A stretch of 64,000 bases of DNA from Pseudonocardia sp. MH-G8 (GCF_002262885.1 NZ_NKYF01000010.1:1-64000); one strand, 5' to 3'. Shown: positions 16,387 through 25,169, counted from the first letter of the stretch. Made by a program: numbers and translations. The notes: generated from the sequence alone by a model not told the origin.

Positions 16387-17709
16387 ATGAGTGAGCAGGG
16401 GGCGACGACGTCGTGGCCGTCGTCGGGAGATGCGCGCGAGCCGGTCACGCTCAGCGCCGGGGACGGCTCGGGGAACGGCGCTGCGGACGGCTCGGTGGAC
16501 GATGGGCGGCGGCCGTGGTTGACCCCCGGGGTCGGGGGAATCGGGACGGCGAGCTTCCTGGCCGACGTCGGGCACGAGGTGCCGACGTCGCTGATGGCCA
16601 GCTTCGTGACCTCGACGCTGGGAGCGCCCGCGGCGGCGTTGGGGTTGATCGAGGGGATCTCCGAGGGGTTGGCCGGAGCGGGCCGATTCGTTGGGGGCGC
16701 GTTGGCCGATGACCCGGGGCGGCGGCGGACGGTCGCGGTCGGCGGGTACACCGCGACCGCGGTGCTGTCCGGGCTGATCGGCACGACCACCTCAGTGGTG
16801 GCGGCCGGGGTGCTGCGCGGTGCGGCGTGGGCCGCGCGCGGCCTGCGGGTCCCGGCGCGCAACGCGCTGCTCGCCGACGTGGTCCCGGCGCACGCCTACG
16901 GCCGGGCCTACGGGTTCGAACGCACCATGGACAACCTCGGGGCGATCGGTGGACCGCTGCTTGCGCTCGGTCTGGTGTCGCTGTTCAGCGTGCGGACCGC
17001 GATCCTGCTCTCGATCATCCCCGGGCTGCTCGCCGCGGTCGCGATCGTCTACGCGATCCGCCAGGCGAAGCTCCCGAAAATCACCGAACGCAAGAAGTTG
17101 CGGTTCCAGGTCCGGCCGGTGCTGCGCGGGCAGCTGGGGCGGGTGATGGCCGGGTTCACCGCGTTCGAGATCGGCAACGTCGCGGCCACCCTGCTGATCC
17201 TGCGGGCCACCGACCTGTTCGTCGCCGAGCGGGGGATCGAGGCCGCGACCCAGATCGGGATCGGGCTGTACGTGATCTACAACGTGGCCGCCACCGTCGC
17301 GTCGTTCCCCGCCGGAAGCCTGTCGGACCGCCTCGGACCCCAGGGGCCGCTGCTGGTCACCCTGGCCGGGGTCGCCGCGTTCGCCGTCGCGTACCTGATG
17401 TTCGCGGTGTCCGGGCCGGAGATCGTGCTGCTCGGAGTCGCGTTCGCGCTCGCCGGGGTCGGCATCGGGTGTGCGGAGACCGCCGAGCATGCCGCCGTGG
17501 CCGCCGCGGCCCCAGCCGAGATTCGCGGGTCGGCGTTCGGGCTGCTGGCCACGGTGCAGGCGGTCGGGAACGTCGCGGCCAGCGTCGTCGCCGGCCTGCT
17601 CTACACCTTCGCCTCCCCGACGGTGGCGTTCGGCTACCTCGCCGTGTGGATGCTGGCCGCGCTCGGTGTCCTCGGTTGGGCGCTGCTCCGGACCGGCTCG
17701 GCAGGGTAG
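16387..17709 (+). CDS. MFS transporter
   Basis: A 440-residue major facilitator with about twelve hydrophobic segments after a 40-residue polar N-terminus. DDPGRRRTVAVGGY near residue 110 and RKKLR in the central loop match the basic cytoplasmic loops of the family. The sequence ASFVTSTLGAPAAALGLIEGISEGLAG is like MFS exporters of the YfkL/multidrug type often found beside metal or drug genes. I use ATG 16387; GTG 16357 is an alternative, and neither has a strong ribosome site. Divergent from the GntR-type regulator, probable controller. Substrate unknown. Confidence 0.85.
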   Translation: MSEQGATTSWPSSGDAREPVTLSAGDGSGNGAADGSVDDGRRPWLTPGVGGIGTASFLADVGHEVPTSLMASFVTSTLGAPAAALGLIEGISEGLAGAGRFVGGALADDPGRRRTVAVGGYTATAVLSGLIGTTTSVVAAGVLRGAAWAARGLRVPARNALLADVVPAHAYGRAYGFERTMDNLGAIGGPLLALGLVSLFSVRTAILLSIIPGLLAAVAIVYAIRQAKLPKITERKKLRFQVRPVLRGQLGRVMAGFTAFEIGNVAATLLILRATDLFVAERGIEAATQIGIGLYVIYNVAATVASFPAGSLSDRLGPQGPLLVTLAGVAAFAVAYLMFAVSGPEIVLLGVAFALAGVGIGCAETAEHAAVAAAAPAEIRGSAFGLLATVQAVGNVAASVVAGLLYTFASPTVAFGYLAVWMLAALGVLGWALLRTGSAG

Positions 17710-17783
17710 GGAACAAGCTCGGTCTCCGGGTTGCGTGCCTCGAACGAGCTGCCCCGGAACCGACATCCCGGCGCGCTCGGTGG

Positions 17784-18344
17784 CTAGATCCAGCCGCGCC
17801 GTTTGAAGATCAGGTAGAGGGCGATTCCAACGAGGAGCATCAGGCCGAGGGCGAACGGGTAGCCCAGGAGCCAGCCGAGTTCGGGCATGTGGTTGAAGTT
17901 CATCCCGTACACCGAGGCGATCAGGGTGGGGGCGAACAGGATCGCCGCCCAGGACGAGATGCGTTTGACCTGGTCGTTCTGGTCGTAGCCAGCTTGGGTG
18001 AGCCGGGTGATCTCCTCGTTCTGTCGTTGGGCGACGAGTGCGGCGTTGACGGTGAGGATGTTGCCCAGCAGCTGGCGGAACCCGTCGGTGCGCTCGCGCA
18101 CGCGGGTGGCGTGGTCGGCGACATCGCGCAGGGCCCGGCGGAGTTCCAGGTCCGGTTCGGTGGCGCGGTCCTTGAGCCGTTCGCGGAGCTCGATGAAGAT
18201 CTCCTGGAGGGGTTCGATGGCGCGCTGGAACTCGATGACCTCTCGGGTGAGGGTGTAGATCCGTTTCGACACGGCGGGGTCGCCGTCGAAGACCTGGACC
18301 TCGATCTGGTCGATGTCGTCCTGCAGCCCGTCCAGGACCGGCTC
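17784..18344 (-). pseudogene. corA, C-terminal part (separated by IS insertion)
   Basis: About 187 codons of the C-terminal half of a CorA-type magnesium/cobalt channel: a long helical region (VSKRIYTLTREVIEFQRAIEPLQEIF), then ILTVNAALVAQRQNEEITRLTQAGYDQND, the first membrane helix and the GMN signature in SVYGMNFNHMPEL, then the second helix and a basic tail. The reading frame continues up to the IS boundary at 18345, where a TAG stands. Its N-terminal half is at 19285-19755. With the IS present no full channel can be made from this copy; the fragment lacks the cytoplasmic ligand-sensing domain. Confidence 0.85.
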
Positions 18345-18348
18345 CTAG
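18345..18348. repeat. Target-site duplication CTAG, left copy
   Basis: CTAG flanks the IS on both sides (18345-18348 and 19285-19288), the 4-base duplication expected of this IS5 subgroup. On the minus strand its TAG serves as the transposase stop codon. Confidence 0.75.
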
Positions 18349-19240
18349 GGCGTGTCCTGTAAGTCGGCACGCAGCCACAACACGATGGTCGCGATGATGA
18401 TCTCGGATCGGTAGTAGGCCATCCGCTTCGCGTAACGGGTGGCCAGGGCGCGGAACTGTTTGAGCCGGTTGAAGCAGCGTTCGACGACGTTGCGGTCGGC
18501 GTAGCGATCGGGGTCGAAGGCTGGTGGGCGGCCGCCCCGGGAGCCCTTCGCTTGGCGGCGGGTGATCTGGTCGCTCTTCTCCGGGCTGGTGAACGCGATC
18601 CCGCGCGCTCGCATCGCCGCCCGGGTGGAGGGGTGGGAGTAGGCCTTGTCGGCCAGGACCCGGTCGGGGCGTTTGCCGGGCCGGCCGGGTCCGTCACGGC
18701 CGACCGCGATCTGGTCGAGCAGCGGGAGCAGTTGCGGGTTGTCCCCGGCCTGGCCGGGGGTCAGGATCACCGACATCGGCAGTCCGCGCCCGTCGACGGC
18801 GAGGTGGATTTTGCTGGTCAACCCTCCGCGGGACCGTCCGAGGGCTTCTCCGTCGACGGCGAGGTCTTCGATCCACCCGGTGGTGCAGCCCCCTTTTTCC
18901 GGGCCCCGGCGGAGTGCTGGTGGGCCCGGACGCTGCTCGAATCGATGCTGAAGGTCCACTCCACGTTTCCGACGGAGTCGTCCTTGACGATGACCTGGTC
19001 GAGGATGCGTTCCCAGGTGCCGTCGGCGGTCCAGATCCGCAGGCGTTCGTGCGCGGTCTTCCAGGGGCCGTAGCGCTCGGGCAGGTCGCGCCACGGGGCG
19101 CCGGTGCGCAGTTTCCACAGGATCGCGTTGATCACCTGGCGGTGATCACGCCACCGCCGACCCCCGCTCTCGACCGGCGGCAACAGTGGCTCGATCCGGG
19201 CCCACGCCTTCTCCGTCAGCTCACCACGTCCCACCACCAA
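18345..19240 (-). CDS. IS5-family transposase, made by programmed -1 frameshift
   Basis: The first frame (TTG 19240 to 18818) gives the N-terminal DUF4096-like domain: LTEKAWARIEPLLPPVESGG, then YGPWKTAHERLRIW and the first catalytic Asp in SIDSSSVRAHQHS. The second frame supplies the DDE core: SRGGLTSKIHLAVDGRGLPM, ADKAYSHPSTRAAMR with the second Asp, and NVVERCFNRLKQFRALATRY with the Glu. The two overlap near 18889-18898, where AAAAAGGGGG on the coding strand is a typical slippery run. The fused product would be about 297 residues, normal for the group. The stop TAG is completed by the duplicated target. Confidence 0.85.
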
Positions 19241-19284
19241 GACATGATCACCGAGACCAGGTCAGAACCCTTACAGGACACGCC
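18349..19284 (-). mobile_element. IS5-family (IS427-group-like) insertion sequence
   Basis: A 936-base element with terminal inverted repeats GGCGTGTCCTGTAAG at the left and its exact complement at the right, flanked by CTAG duplications. It holds one transposase split into two overlapping frames with an A5G5 run at the junction. Size, short TIRs, CTAG target and frameshift are all usual for the IS427 group. It interrupts the corA gene in the same orientation as that gene. Clean ends and uninterrupted frames suggest a recent insertion that may still be active. Confidence 0.88.
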
Positions 19285-19288
19285 CTAG
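19285..19288. repeat. Target-site duplication CTAG, right copy
   Basis: Matches the CTAG at 18345-18348. On the minus strand it supplies the TAG that ends the N-terminal corA fragment after DKIVDD. Confidence 0.75.
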
Positions 19289-19755
19289 TCGTCGACGATC
19301 TTGTCCATGACGGCGTCGAGCACGGCGAACGGTCCGTGGCCGAGCAGGTCGGCGTCGTCCTCTAGCCGGTGGCGGACCGCGGCGAGGTCGGGTTCCTGGG
19401 CGTGGCGGACGGTGATGACGAAGTCGGGGCCCAGGAACAGATGGACCTCGCCGATTTCGACGACCTCGACCGGGTCGACGTAGCGGGCGGGGCGGAGCAC
19501 GACGAACAGGACGTCGCCGTAGCGTTCCAGCTTCGGGCGCTGGTGTGCGGTGATGGTGTCCTCGACGGCGAGGCCGTGCAGGCTGAACTCGTCGGCGACC
19601 GCCTTGATCTCCTCGCGGCTGGGGCGCAGCAGGCCGATCCAGCAGAAGCTGCGGGTGCCGTCGCAGGCGCGGAGTTCCTCGAAGGTGCTGTTCAGCGAGC
19701 CCGGGGTGATCGATCGGCGTCCGTCGACGTAGATCGCGTTGTCGACGACCGACAT
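19285..19755 (-). pseudogene. corA, N-terminal part (truncated by IS insertion)
   Basis: The first 156 codons of the interrupted CorA: MSVVDNAIYVDGRRSITPGS, then FCWIGLLRPSREEIKAVADEF, LAVEDTITAHQRPKLERYGDVLFVVLRPARYV (in pieces) and RHAQEPDLAAVRHRLEDD. These are the alpha/beta cytoplasmic domain features of CorA. It is about 60 % alike, by eye, to the intact copy at 21542-22603. Start ATG 19755 has GGAGG upstream. The frame ends at the TAG of the target duplication. The fragment has no membrane segment. Confidence 0.85.
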
Positions 19756-19927
19756 GCCCAGACCTCCAGCTTTCCCCGGCGATGGCATCTTGCGGTGGCG
19801 GCCGTTCGGTCCGCCGGGCGGAGACTACCGCCGGAGCGCAGCAGGCTTCCCGCGACGGCAGGACCGCGACGACTTGTTCCGCGCAGTGCAGCGCGCGCGG
19901 GGACCGTGGCGTGGAAGAGTGCGCGAG

Positions 19928-20335
19928 GTGACATCCTCTTCGTCGTCGACCCGCAGGTGGCCCCGGTGGCCGGTGTTGGGGCTCGGGCTGGTTGTTGCCT
20001 GGATCGTCTGGTTGTCGATCGTGATTGTCTCGGAGCCGCCGGCGGGGGCGGCTTCGGCAGAGGACTTGCGGGAACGGGTGGCGGTCGCGTTCAACGCCGC
20101 CGATGCCGAGGCGTTGGCCGGGGTGCTGGCTGCGCCGTTGACCGGCGACGGCGAGTTCGCCACGGAGTACGTGACCCGGCTGCGCGAAGCCGGCGCCCAG
20201 CGGGTCTCGATCACCTCCGCTGGGCCGGACCGACTCGAGGTGCGTGGGGAGGCGACCGGCGGATCGTTCGGCTACTCGCTGGTGATCGTCGAGGTGGACG
20301 CGCGCTGGTTCGTGAGTTTCCTCCCTCCGGTCTGA
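19928..20335 (+). CDS. Small membrane-anchored protein with NTF2-like domain
   Basis: A 135-residue protein: a basic N-terminus with RRWPRWP, a single hydrophobic anchor (VLGLGLVVAWIVWLSIVIV), then AEDLRERVAVAFNAADAEALAGVLAAPL and a beta sheet ending in GSFGYSLVIVEVDARWFVSFLPP, the order of an SnoaL/NTF2-like domain facing outside. GTG 19928 is chosen because the anchor follows closely and GGAAGAG lies ahead; the frame is open further 5'. Divergent from the broken corA. Function unknown; ligand binding or a structural role is possible. Confidence 0.6.
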   Translation: MTSSSSSTRRWPRWPVLGLGLVVAWIVWLSIVIVSEPPAGAASAEDLRERVAVAFNAADAEALAGVLAAPLTGDGEFATEYVTRLREAGAQRVSITSAGPDRLEVRGEATGGSFGYSLVIVEVDARWFVSFLPPV

Positions 20336-20475
20336 TCCCGGTCGGCGGTGTTGCTGCAGCTGATCATCTGTGGGCAGCTGGGTCAGCGAGCACCGAACCC
20401 GGGCGGGGGCGATGTCGCCGGCTTCACCGTGCCCGCACGGCGTCGGTTGACTCACCGCGCAGGTGGGAAGGGCGG

Positions 20476-21468
20476 GTGGTGGCGGTGAGGTTCAGTCAGC
20501 CGGTGTGGCTGTTGTTGTTGCTCGTGGTCGCCGGGTTGGGCGTCGGGTACCTGTTGGTGCTGGCACGCAGGCGCAGGGACACGGTCCGGTTCACCGCCCT
20601 GGAGTTGCTGGAGAAGGTGGTGCCGCGCACACCGGGCTGGCCCAAGCACGTGCCCACGGCGGGGATCCTGCTGGCGCTGGTGCTGCTGACGATCGGGCTG
20701 GCCGGGCCGACGGCGGAGGGTCGGGTCCCGCGCAACCGCGCGACCGTGGTGCTGGTGATCGACGTGTCGTTGTCGATGATGGCGAGCGATGTGGCGCCGA
20801 GCCGGTTGGCCGCCGCGCAGGCGGCCGCCAAGACCTTCGTCGACGACCTTCCGGAGACGATCAACCTCGGGTTGGTGGCGTTCGCCGGTACCGCCGCGGT
20901 GCTGGTCTCGCCGGGCACCGACCGGGTTCCGGTGCAGCACGCGATCGACACGTTGCGGCTGTCGGAGTCGACCCCGACCGGTGAGGCGATCTTCGCGGCC
21001 TTGCAGTCGGTGGAGACGTTCTCCGGTTCGCTGCCCGGCGACCGGGAGGGCCCGCCACCGGCGCATGTCGTCGTGATGAGCGACGGCAAGCAGACCGTGC
21101 CCGGCGGTGAGGACGCGGAGAACCAGCCGCGGGGGGCGTTCACTGCGGCGCGGGCTGCGGCGGACTCGCAGGTGCCGGTGTCCACGATCGCGTTCGGCAC
21201 CGTGTACGGCTCGATCGACCTCGACGGAGAGCAGATCCCGGTTGCTGTGGATGAGCCCTCGATGCGCGAGGTGGCCCGGCTGGCCGGGGGTGAGTCGTTC
21301 AGCGCGACCAGCGAGGGCGAGCTGCGCAACGTCTACGCCGCGTTGGGCGAGGAGATCGGTTATGAGACCAAGCAGGTCGACGTGAGCAAGCCGTGGCTGG
21401 CCGGCGGCACGCTGGCCACGATGGCGGGGCTGGGCTCGGCGTTCGCGTTCGGCCGTCGCATCCCCTGA
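20476..21468 (+). CDS. VWA-domain membrane protein (BatA-like)
   Basis: A 330-residue protein. Two hydrophobic segments at about 8-28 and 62-76 precede a von Willebrand A domain (about 85-300) with a complete MIDAS: DVSLSMMASD, the Thr in STPTGEA and the Asp in VVMSDGKQT. A third membrane segment lies at the C-terminus (LATMAGLGSAFAFG). This is the BatA/YwmC style found in actinobacteria, where metal-dependent adhesion supports assembly of complexes. Start GTG 20476 has GGAAGG just ahead; later GTGs at 20479 and 20485 are possible. It lies between the two corA genes, which may or may not be meaningful. Confidence 0.8.
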   Translation: MVAVRFSQPVWLLLLLVVAGLGVGYLLVLARRRRDTVRFTALELLEKVVPRTPGWPKHVPTAGILLALVLLTIGLAGPTAEGRVPRNRATVVLVIDVSLSMMASDVAPSRLAAAQAAAKTFVDDLPETINLGLVAFAGTAAVLVSPGTDRVPVQHAIDTLRLSESTPTGEAIFAALQSVETFSGSLPGDREGPPPAHVVVMSDGKQTVPGGEDAENQPRGAFTAARAAADSQVPVSTIAFGTVYGSIDLDGEQIPVAVDEPSMREVARLAGGESFSATSEGELRNVYAALGEEIGYETKQVDVSKPWLAGGTLATMAGLGSAFAFGRRIP

Positions 21469-21541
21469 CCTCCTGCCTGCTGCGACGGAAGCGGGCCGCC
21501 GGCCGGGGTAGATATGCCGGACCGGCCTGCCCCTCGGGTGG

Positions 21542-22603
21542 TCAGAGCCAGTCGCGGCGCCGGAAGCTCCAGAACAACCCGGCGCAGGTGAGCACCATCA
21601 GGGTGAGCGCGAACGGGTAGCCGACGGCCCAGCTCAGCTCGGGCATGTGGTCGAAGTTCATCCCGTAGATCGTGCCGATCAGGGTCGGGGCGAACAGGAT
21701 CGCCGCCCACGCGGAGATCTTCTTGACCTCCAGGTTCTGGGCCAGCGCTGCTTCGGTGAGGACCTTCATCTCCGAGTTCTGGGCCAGCGCGGCCTCGGTG
21801 AGGTTCTTCATCTCCTCGTTCTGCTGCTGGGCGACCAGGGTGGCGTTGACGCTGAGCACCGCCTGCAGGAATTGCCGGAACCCGTCGAGCCGCTCGATCA
21901 CCTGCACCAGGTGGTCCTGGACGTCGCGCAGGTTGCGTTGCAGCTCCTCGTTGGTGCCGTACTTGCCGAACCCGGCACTGAGCCCGTTGAGCACCGCGGC
22001 CAGCGGGCGCGCCGCCCGCTGGAACTCCACGACCTGACGGGAGAGCTCGTAGATCCGCTGCGACACCTCGGGAACCCGGGCGAAGACCTGGGTCTCGATC
22101 TCCTCGATGTCGGTCTCCAGGCCGTTGACCACCGGGGCGTAGTCGTCGACGACCCGGTCGAGGATGGCGTAGAGCACCGCCTCGGGGCCCTGGCGCAACA
22201 GCGCGGGGTCCTGCTCCATACGGGTACGGACGCCGTGCAGGTCCGGGGCCTCGCCGTGGCGGACGGTGAGCACGAAGTCCGGTCCGACGAACACGTGGAC
22301 CTCGCCGAACTTGACCTCCTCCACCGCGTCGAGGTACCGCGCGGCGCGCAGCACCACGAACAGGGTGTCTCCGTAGCGTTCCAGCTTGGGCCGCTGATGG
22401 GCCTGCACGGCGTCCTCGACGGCCAGCGGGTGCAGGTCGAACTCCTTAGCCAACGATGTGAACTCGTCCTGCTCGGGTCGGTAGAGCCCGATCCAGGCCA
22501 GCCTGCCGTCGCAGTCGTTGAGCAGCCGGTAGGTATCCGCCAATGACTGCGGCTGGGTCAGCCGCTTCCCGGCGCCGTACACCGCGTTGTCGATGATTGC
22601 CAC
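21542..22603 (-). CDS. corA: CorA-type magnesium/cobalt channel (intact copy)
   Basis: A 353-residue CorA homologue with full architecture: cytoplasmic alpha/beta domain (AIIDNAVYGAGKRL, AWIGLYRPEQDEF, AVEDAVQAHQRPKLERYGDTL), the long stalk helix (RIYELSRQVVEFQRAARPLAAVLNG) and two C-terminal membrane helices with the GMN selectivity motif in IYGMNFDHMPELSW. A short internal duplication is visible before the first membrane helix: NLTEAALAQNSEM then VLTEAALAQNLEV. GTG 22603 (or 22606) follows GAGGAGG. Role: passive uptake of Mg2+ or other divalent cations. The second, IS-split copy lies 1.8 kb away. Confidence 0.88.
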   Translation of the reverse strand: MAIIDNAVYGAGKRLTQPQSLADTYRLLNDCDGRLAWIGLYRPEQDEFTSLAKEFDLHPLAVEDAVQAHQRPKLERYGDTLFVVLRAARYLDAVEEVKFGEVHVFVGPDFVLTVRHGEAPDLHGVRTRMEQDPALLRQGPEAVLYAILDRVVDDYAPVVNGLETDIEEIETQVFARVPEVSQRIYELSRQVVEFQRAARPLAAVLNGLSAGFGKYGTNEELQRNLRDVQDHLVQVIERLDGFRQFLQAVLSVNATLVAQQQNEEMKNLTEAALAQNSEMKVLTEAALAQNLEVKKISAWAAILFAPTLIGTIYGMNFDHMPELSWAVGYPFALTLMVLTCAGLFWSFRRRDWL

Positions 22604-22898
22604 CACACGACCTCCTCGTCGGAGGGGTGCGCACACACAGGGCGGGTACCGCCGAGGGCGGCACCGTCACCAGCCCGGATTCAGCGGCCCACCGGGTGGC
22701 CCGCGCGCGGGGAAGGCGAGGTGAGGACCGCGAGGTGAGCCGGCTGAGCCGGGCTCGGACTGTCACCGGCCATGTGCCGCTCACCCACCTTCCCCGTCTC
22801 GTCCGGTCCGCCAGCTGCGAGCCGTCGGTGATCGTAGACCGGCACCGTGTCGGAACCGCGTCAAGGCCGCGGGCTGTGCGGCGCTCGACGGTTCGGAT

Positions 22899-23141
22899 CT
22901 ACGTGCTTGCCGCGCGGATACGCACGTCGCTGGTCAGGTTCCGGGCCTCCTCGGCGATCACCACGAGTACGCAGGGCCACCGCGACGGCGAACCCCCACA
23001 CCCTGTGCAACGACCGTCCGGCGTTGGTCGGTGAGCGGTCAGCAGCCGTTCGGCGGCGCCGTCGTTGCGCGCGAGCAGCAAGGCGGCCTCGGTGATGCAG
23101 CCGTGCTCACGCGGTCCGAACGGTGGCGTGGTGGGAGTCAT
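22899..23141 (-). CDS. Small protein with HRP...CxGCG motif
   Basis: An 80-residue protein starting at ATG 23141, divergent from the XRE-type regulator. The core LLARNDGAAERLLTAHRPTPDGRCTGCGGSPSRWPC (shown here only by its parts: LLTAHRP, GRCTGCGG, WPC) and the following ALIAEEAR-like helix match a small protein seen often in actinomycetes beside HTH regulators. The three cysteines could bind a metal but this is not known. Function unknown; probably a regulatory or DNA-binding accessory. Confidence 0.65.
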   Translation of the reverse strand: MTPTTPPFGPREHGCITEAALLLARNDGAAERLLTAHRPTPDGRCTGCGGSPSRWPCVLVVIAEEARNLTSDVRIRAAST

Positions 23142-23272
23142 CGGTGGCCGATCTGTCGAGGTAGTCCCACTATCGACGCCGTCCACGGCCTTAAACAGGC
23201 CGTGCAAGGGACATCTAGCGGACTTTCTAACGTAGACTGGCGACCTCGATGCCGTAGCCGACGGAGGTGTCC

Positions 23273-24532
23273 GTGCCACGCCCGACGGGGAACCGGATGC
23301 TCAAGGCCGCGCGCCTGGCGAGCGGGTTCGGCTCGCAGGAAGGTCTTGCCGCCGCGCTCACCGCCGCAGCCGACGAGCTCGGGCTGCGTGGTGTCAGCAT
23401 CGGGCCGCGGCAAGTGCGCCGGTGGGAGTCCGCTGATCCGCCGTGGCCGCAGCCACACCACCAGCAGATCCTCACGCACGTACTCGGTCTGCGGATGGAT
23501 GAACTGGGCTTCGTCGCGCCATGGTCGGAGGGGGAACCGCCACCCGACAGGCGTCGACCGGCCCCACCACGACGTCCGACGGCTGCCGGGTCGCGGCAGC
23601 GGCCGACCCATCCATCGTCGGTTGCCTCGGATTACGTGGCCGTCACGGTGGCCCATCGCCGGCTGTACTGGTCGGTGGATCCGGCACATCTGCTCGCGTC
23701 GGTGCAGGAGCAGGTCGGGCTGGGGGCGCTGCTGCTGCGCGAGACCGACGGCACGGTGCGCGACAGGATCGCCGGCGCGCTCGCCGAGTCGGCGTTGCTC
23801 GCGGGCCGTATCGAGTTCTTCGACCTGCGCCGCCCTGACGCTGCGGCGGAGACGTTCACATGTGCACTCCAGTTCGCGGGCGAGGCCGACGACCAGCTGC
23901 TCGGCGCGGCGATCCTGGCCCACGCCGCCTTCGTGCCCGGCTGGGCGGGGGACCGCGAAGGGGCAACGGAACGCCTGGCGGCGGCCCGGGCATATGCGCG
24001 GCGAGGTTCCGCTCCCGCCTTCATGCGGGCCTGGATCGACGCCGTCGAAGCGGAGTGTGCGTGCCGGTGCGGCGACGCGAATGCGGCGCTCGGGCTCATC
24101 AGCCGGGCCGAAGCCGAGCTGGCTGCAGACGACGACCAGCAGCCGGTGCCGGACTGGATGAACTGGTTCACCCCAGTCCGGCTGGCGGCGTTCAAGGGCA
24201 ACACCGAGCTGGCTGCTGGGCAGGTCAAGCGGGCGCGGGTGACTCTGAGCGCCGTACTCGACACGCTTCCCGCGACCGACGTGAAGCAGCGATCGGTCGT
24301 CCTCGGCGATCTGGCCGCCGTCGCCGTGGCTGCCGGCGATGTCGAGGAGGCCTGTCGCCTTGCGGAAGCGGCGTTGGGCGAACTGTCGCGCACCTGGTAC
24401 GCGACCGGGATGGACCGCGTCCGGGACGTCCGGCGATCGTTGCGCCAGTGGCAGGACCAGGCGTGTGTGCGGTCGCTGGACGACCGGCTCTACGGCTGGG
24501 CCACGACGCTCAACGCGATCTCGCTCCGATGA
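23273..24532 (+). CDS. XRE-type transcriptional regulator with TPR-like C-terminus
   Basis: A 419-residue regulator. The N-terminal 75 residues are an HTH_XRE-like domain (AARLASGFGSQEGLAAALTAAADELGL, then VSIGPRQVRRWES), and the rest is an all-helical region with repeated alanine-rich helix pairs (LLGAAILAHAAFVPGW, ERLAAARAYARR, AVAAGDVEEACRLAEAALGELS), the TPR-like sensor layout of actinomycete regulators. I chose GTG 23273 because GGAGG stands five bases ahead. It ends 23 bases inside the convergent HAD gene. Such regulators are often paired with a HAD phosphatase, as here. Confidence 0.78.
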   Translation: MPRPTGNRMLKAARLASGFGSQEGLAAALTAAADELGLRGVSIGPRQVRRWESADPPWPQPHHQQILTHVLGLRMDELGFVAPWSEGEPPPDRRRPAPPRRPTAAGSRQRPTHPSSVASDYVAVTVAHRRLYWSVDPAHLLASVQEQVGLGALLLRETDGTVRDRIAGALAESALLAGRIEFFDLRRPDAAAETFTCALQFAGEADDQLLGAAILAHAAFVPGWAGDREGATERLAAARAYARRGSAPAFMRAWIDAVEAECACRCGDANAALGLISRAEAELAADDDQQPVPDWMNWFTPVRLAAFKGNTELAAGQVKRARVTLSAVLDTLPATDVKQRSVVLGDLAAVAVAAGDVEEACRLAEAALGELSRTWYATGMDRVRDVRRSLRQWQDQACVRSLDDRLYGWATTLNAISLR

Positions 24533-25169
24533 GGACGGGCAGTTCGGCCAGGCTGCTTATGCGCAGGGTCGGTACGCGGTCGGCGTCCGGGTCCTGCTGC
24601 TGGATCACGCCCCACGGGCCGCGGCGGATCAGCGCGGTACGCAGGCCACGCCCGGCGGCCGGCCGGATGTCGTTGTCGAGCCGGTCACCGACGTAGAGGA
24701 TCCGGTTGGCCCCACAGGGAGCGGCCGCGATCACCTGGTCGAAGAACGCCGGGTCCGGTTTCGACACGCCCCAGTCGTCAGAGGTGGCGATCATGTCGGT
24801 GGGGAGGTTCAGGGACCTGAGGATCCCGCCGGCACGCACGGTCTGGTTTCCGGCGATGCCCACCCAACAGCCGGCCGCGCGCAGCGCTGTCAAGGAGGGC
24901 CGCACGTCGGGATACAGGTCTTCCTCGCCGAACGACTCGGGCATGCCCGCCTCCGCGCGAGCCTGCCGCTGCTCAGCGAGGTCGAACCCCGGCGCGAAGA
25001 CCTGGAAGGTCTCCCGGTAGTCCAGTCCCCGGGCGATCACCGAGCCGAACACCGCGGCGAACGTGTGTCGCGGGACGCCGAGCCAGTCGGCCCACGTCCC
25101 GTACTCGCGGCTCTCATCGACAAGGCACTCGCCGACGTCGAACACGACGGCCTCGATCGGGTCGATCAC
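24510..25169 (-). CDS. HAD-superfamily hydrolase
   Basis: A 219-residue HAD enzyme. Motif I is VVFDVGECLVDE, with nucleophile Asp11; the second acidic residue of the phosphatase DxD is a Gly here, as in a large actinobacterial subgroup with DVGE(T/C)LVDE. A helical cap follows, then motif II (IAGNQ), motif III lysine in VSKPDPAFF and motif IV in ILYVGDRLDNDIRPA. Start GTG 25169. Convergent and overlapping the XRE regulator. Likely a small-molecule phosphatase; substrate unknown. Confidence 0.82.
   Translation of the reverse strand: MIDPIEAVVFDVGECLVDESREYGTWADWLGVPRHTFAAVFGSVIARGLDYRETFQVFAPGFDLAEQRQARAEAGMPESFGEEDLYPDVRPSLTALRAAGCWVGIAGNQTVRAGGILRSLNLPTDMIATSDDWGVSKPDPAFFDQVIAAAPCGANRILYVGDRLDNDIRPAAGRGLRTALIRRGPWGVIQQQDPDADRVPTLRISSLAELPVLIGARSR

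Noticed and set aside
22607-22898. Magnesium riboswitch (M-box) ahead of the intact corA
   Set aside because: I looked for a structured leader but found no recognisable M-box elements; the leader from the GAGGAGG site back shows only ordinary GC-rich sequence.
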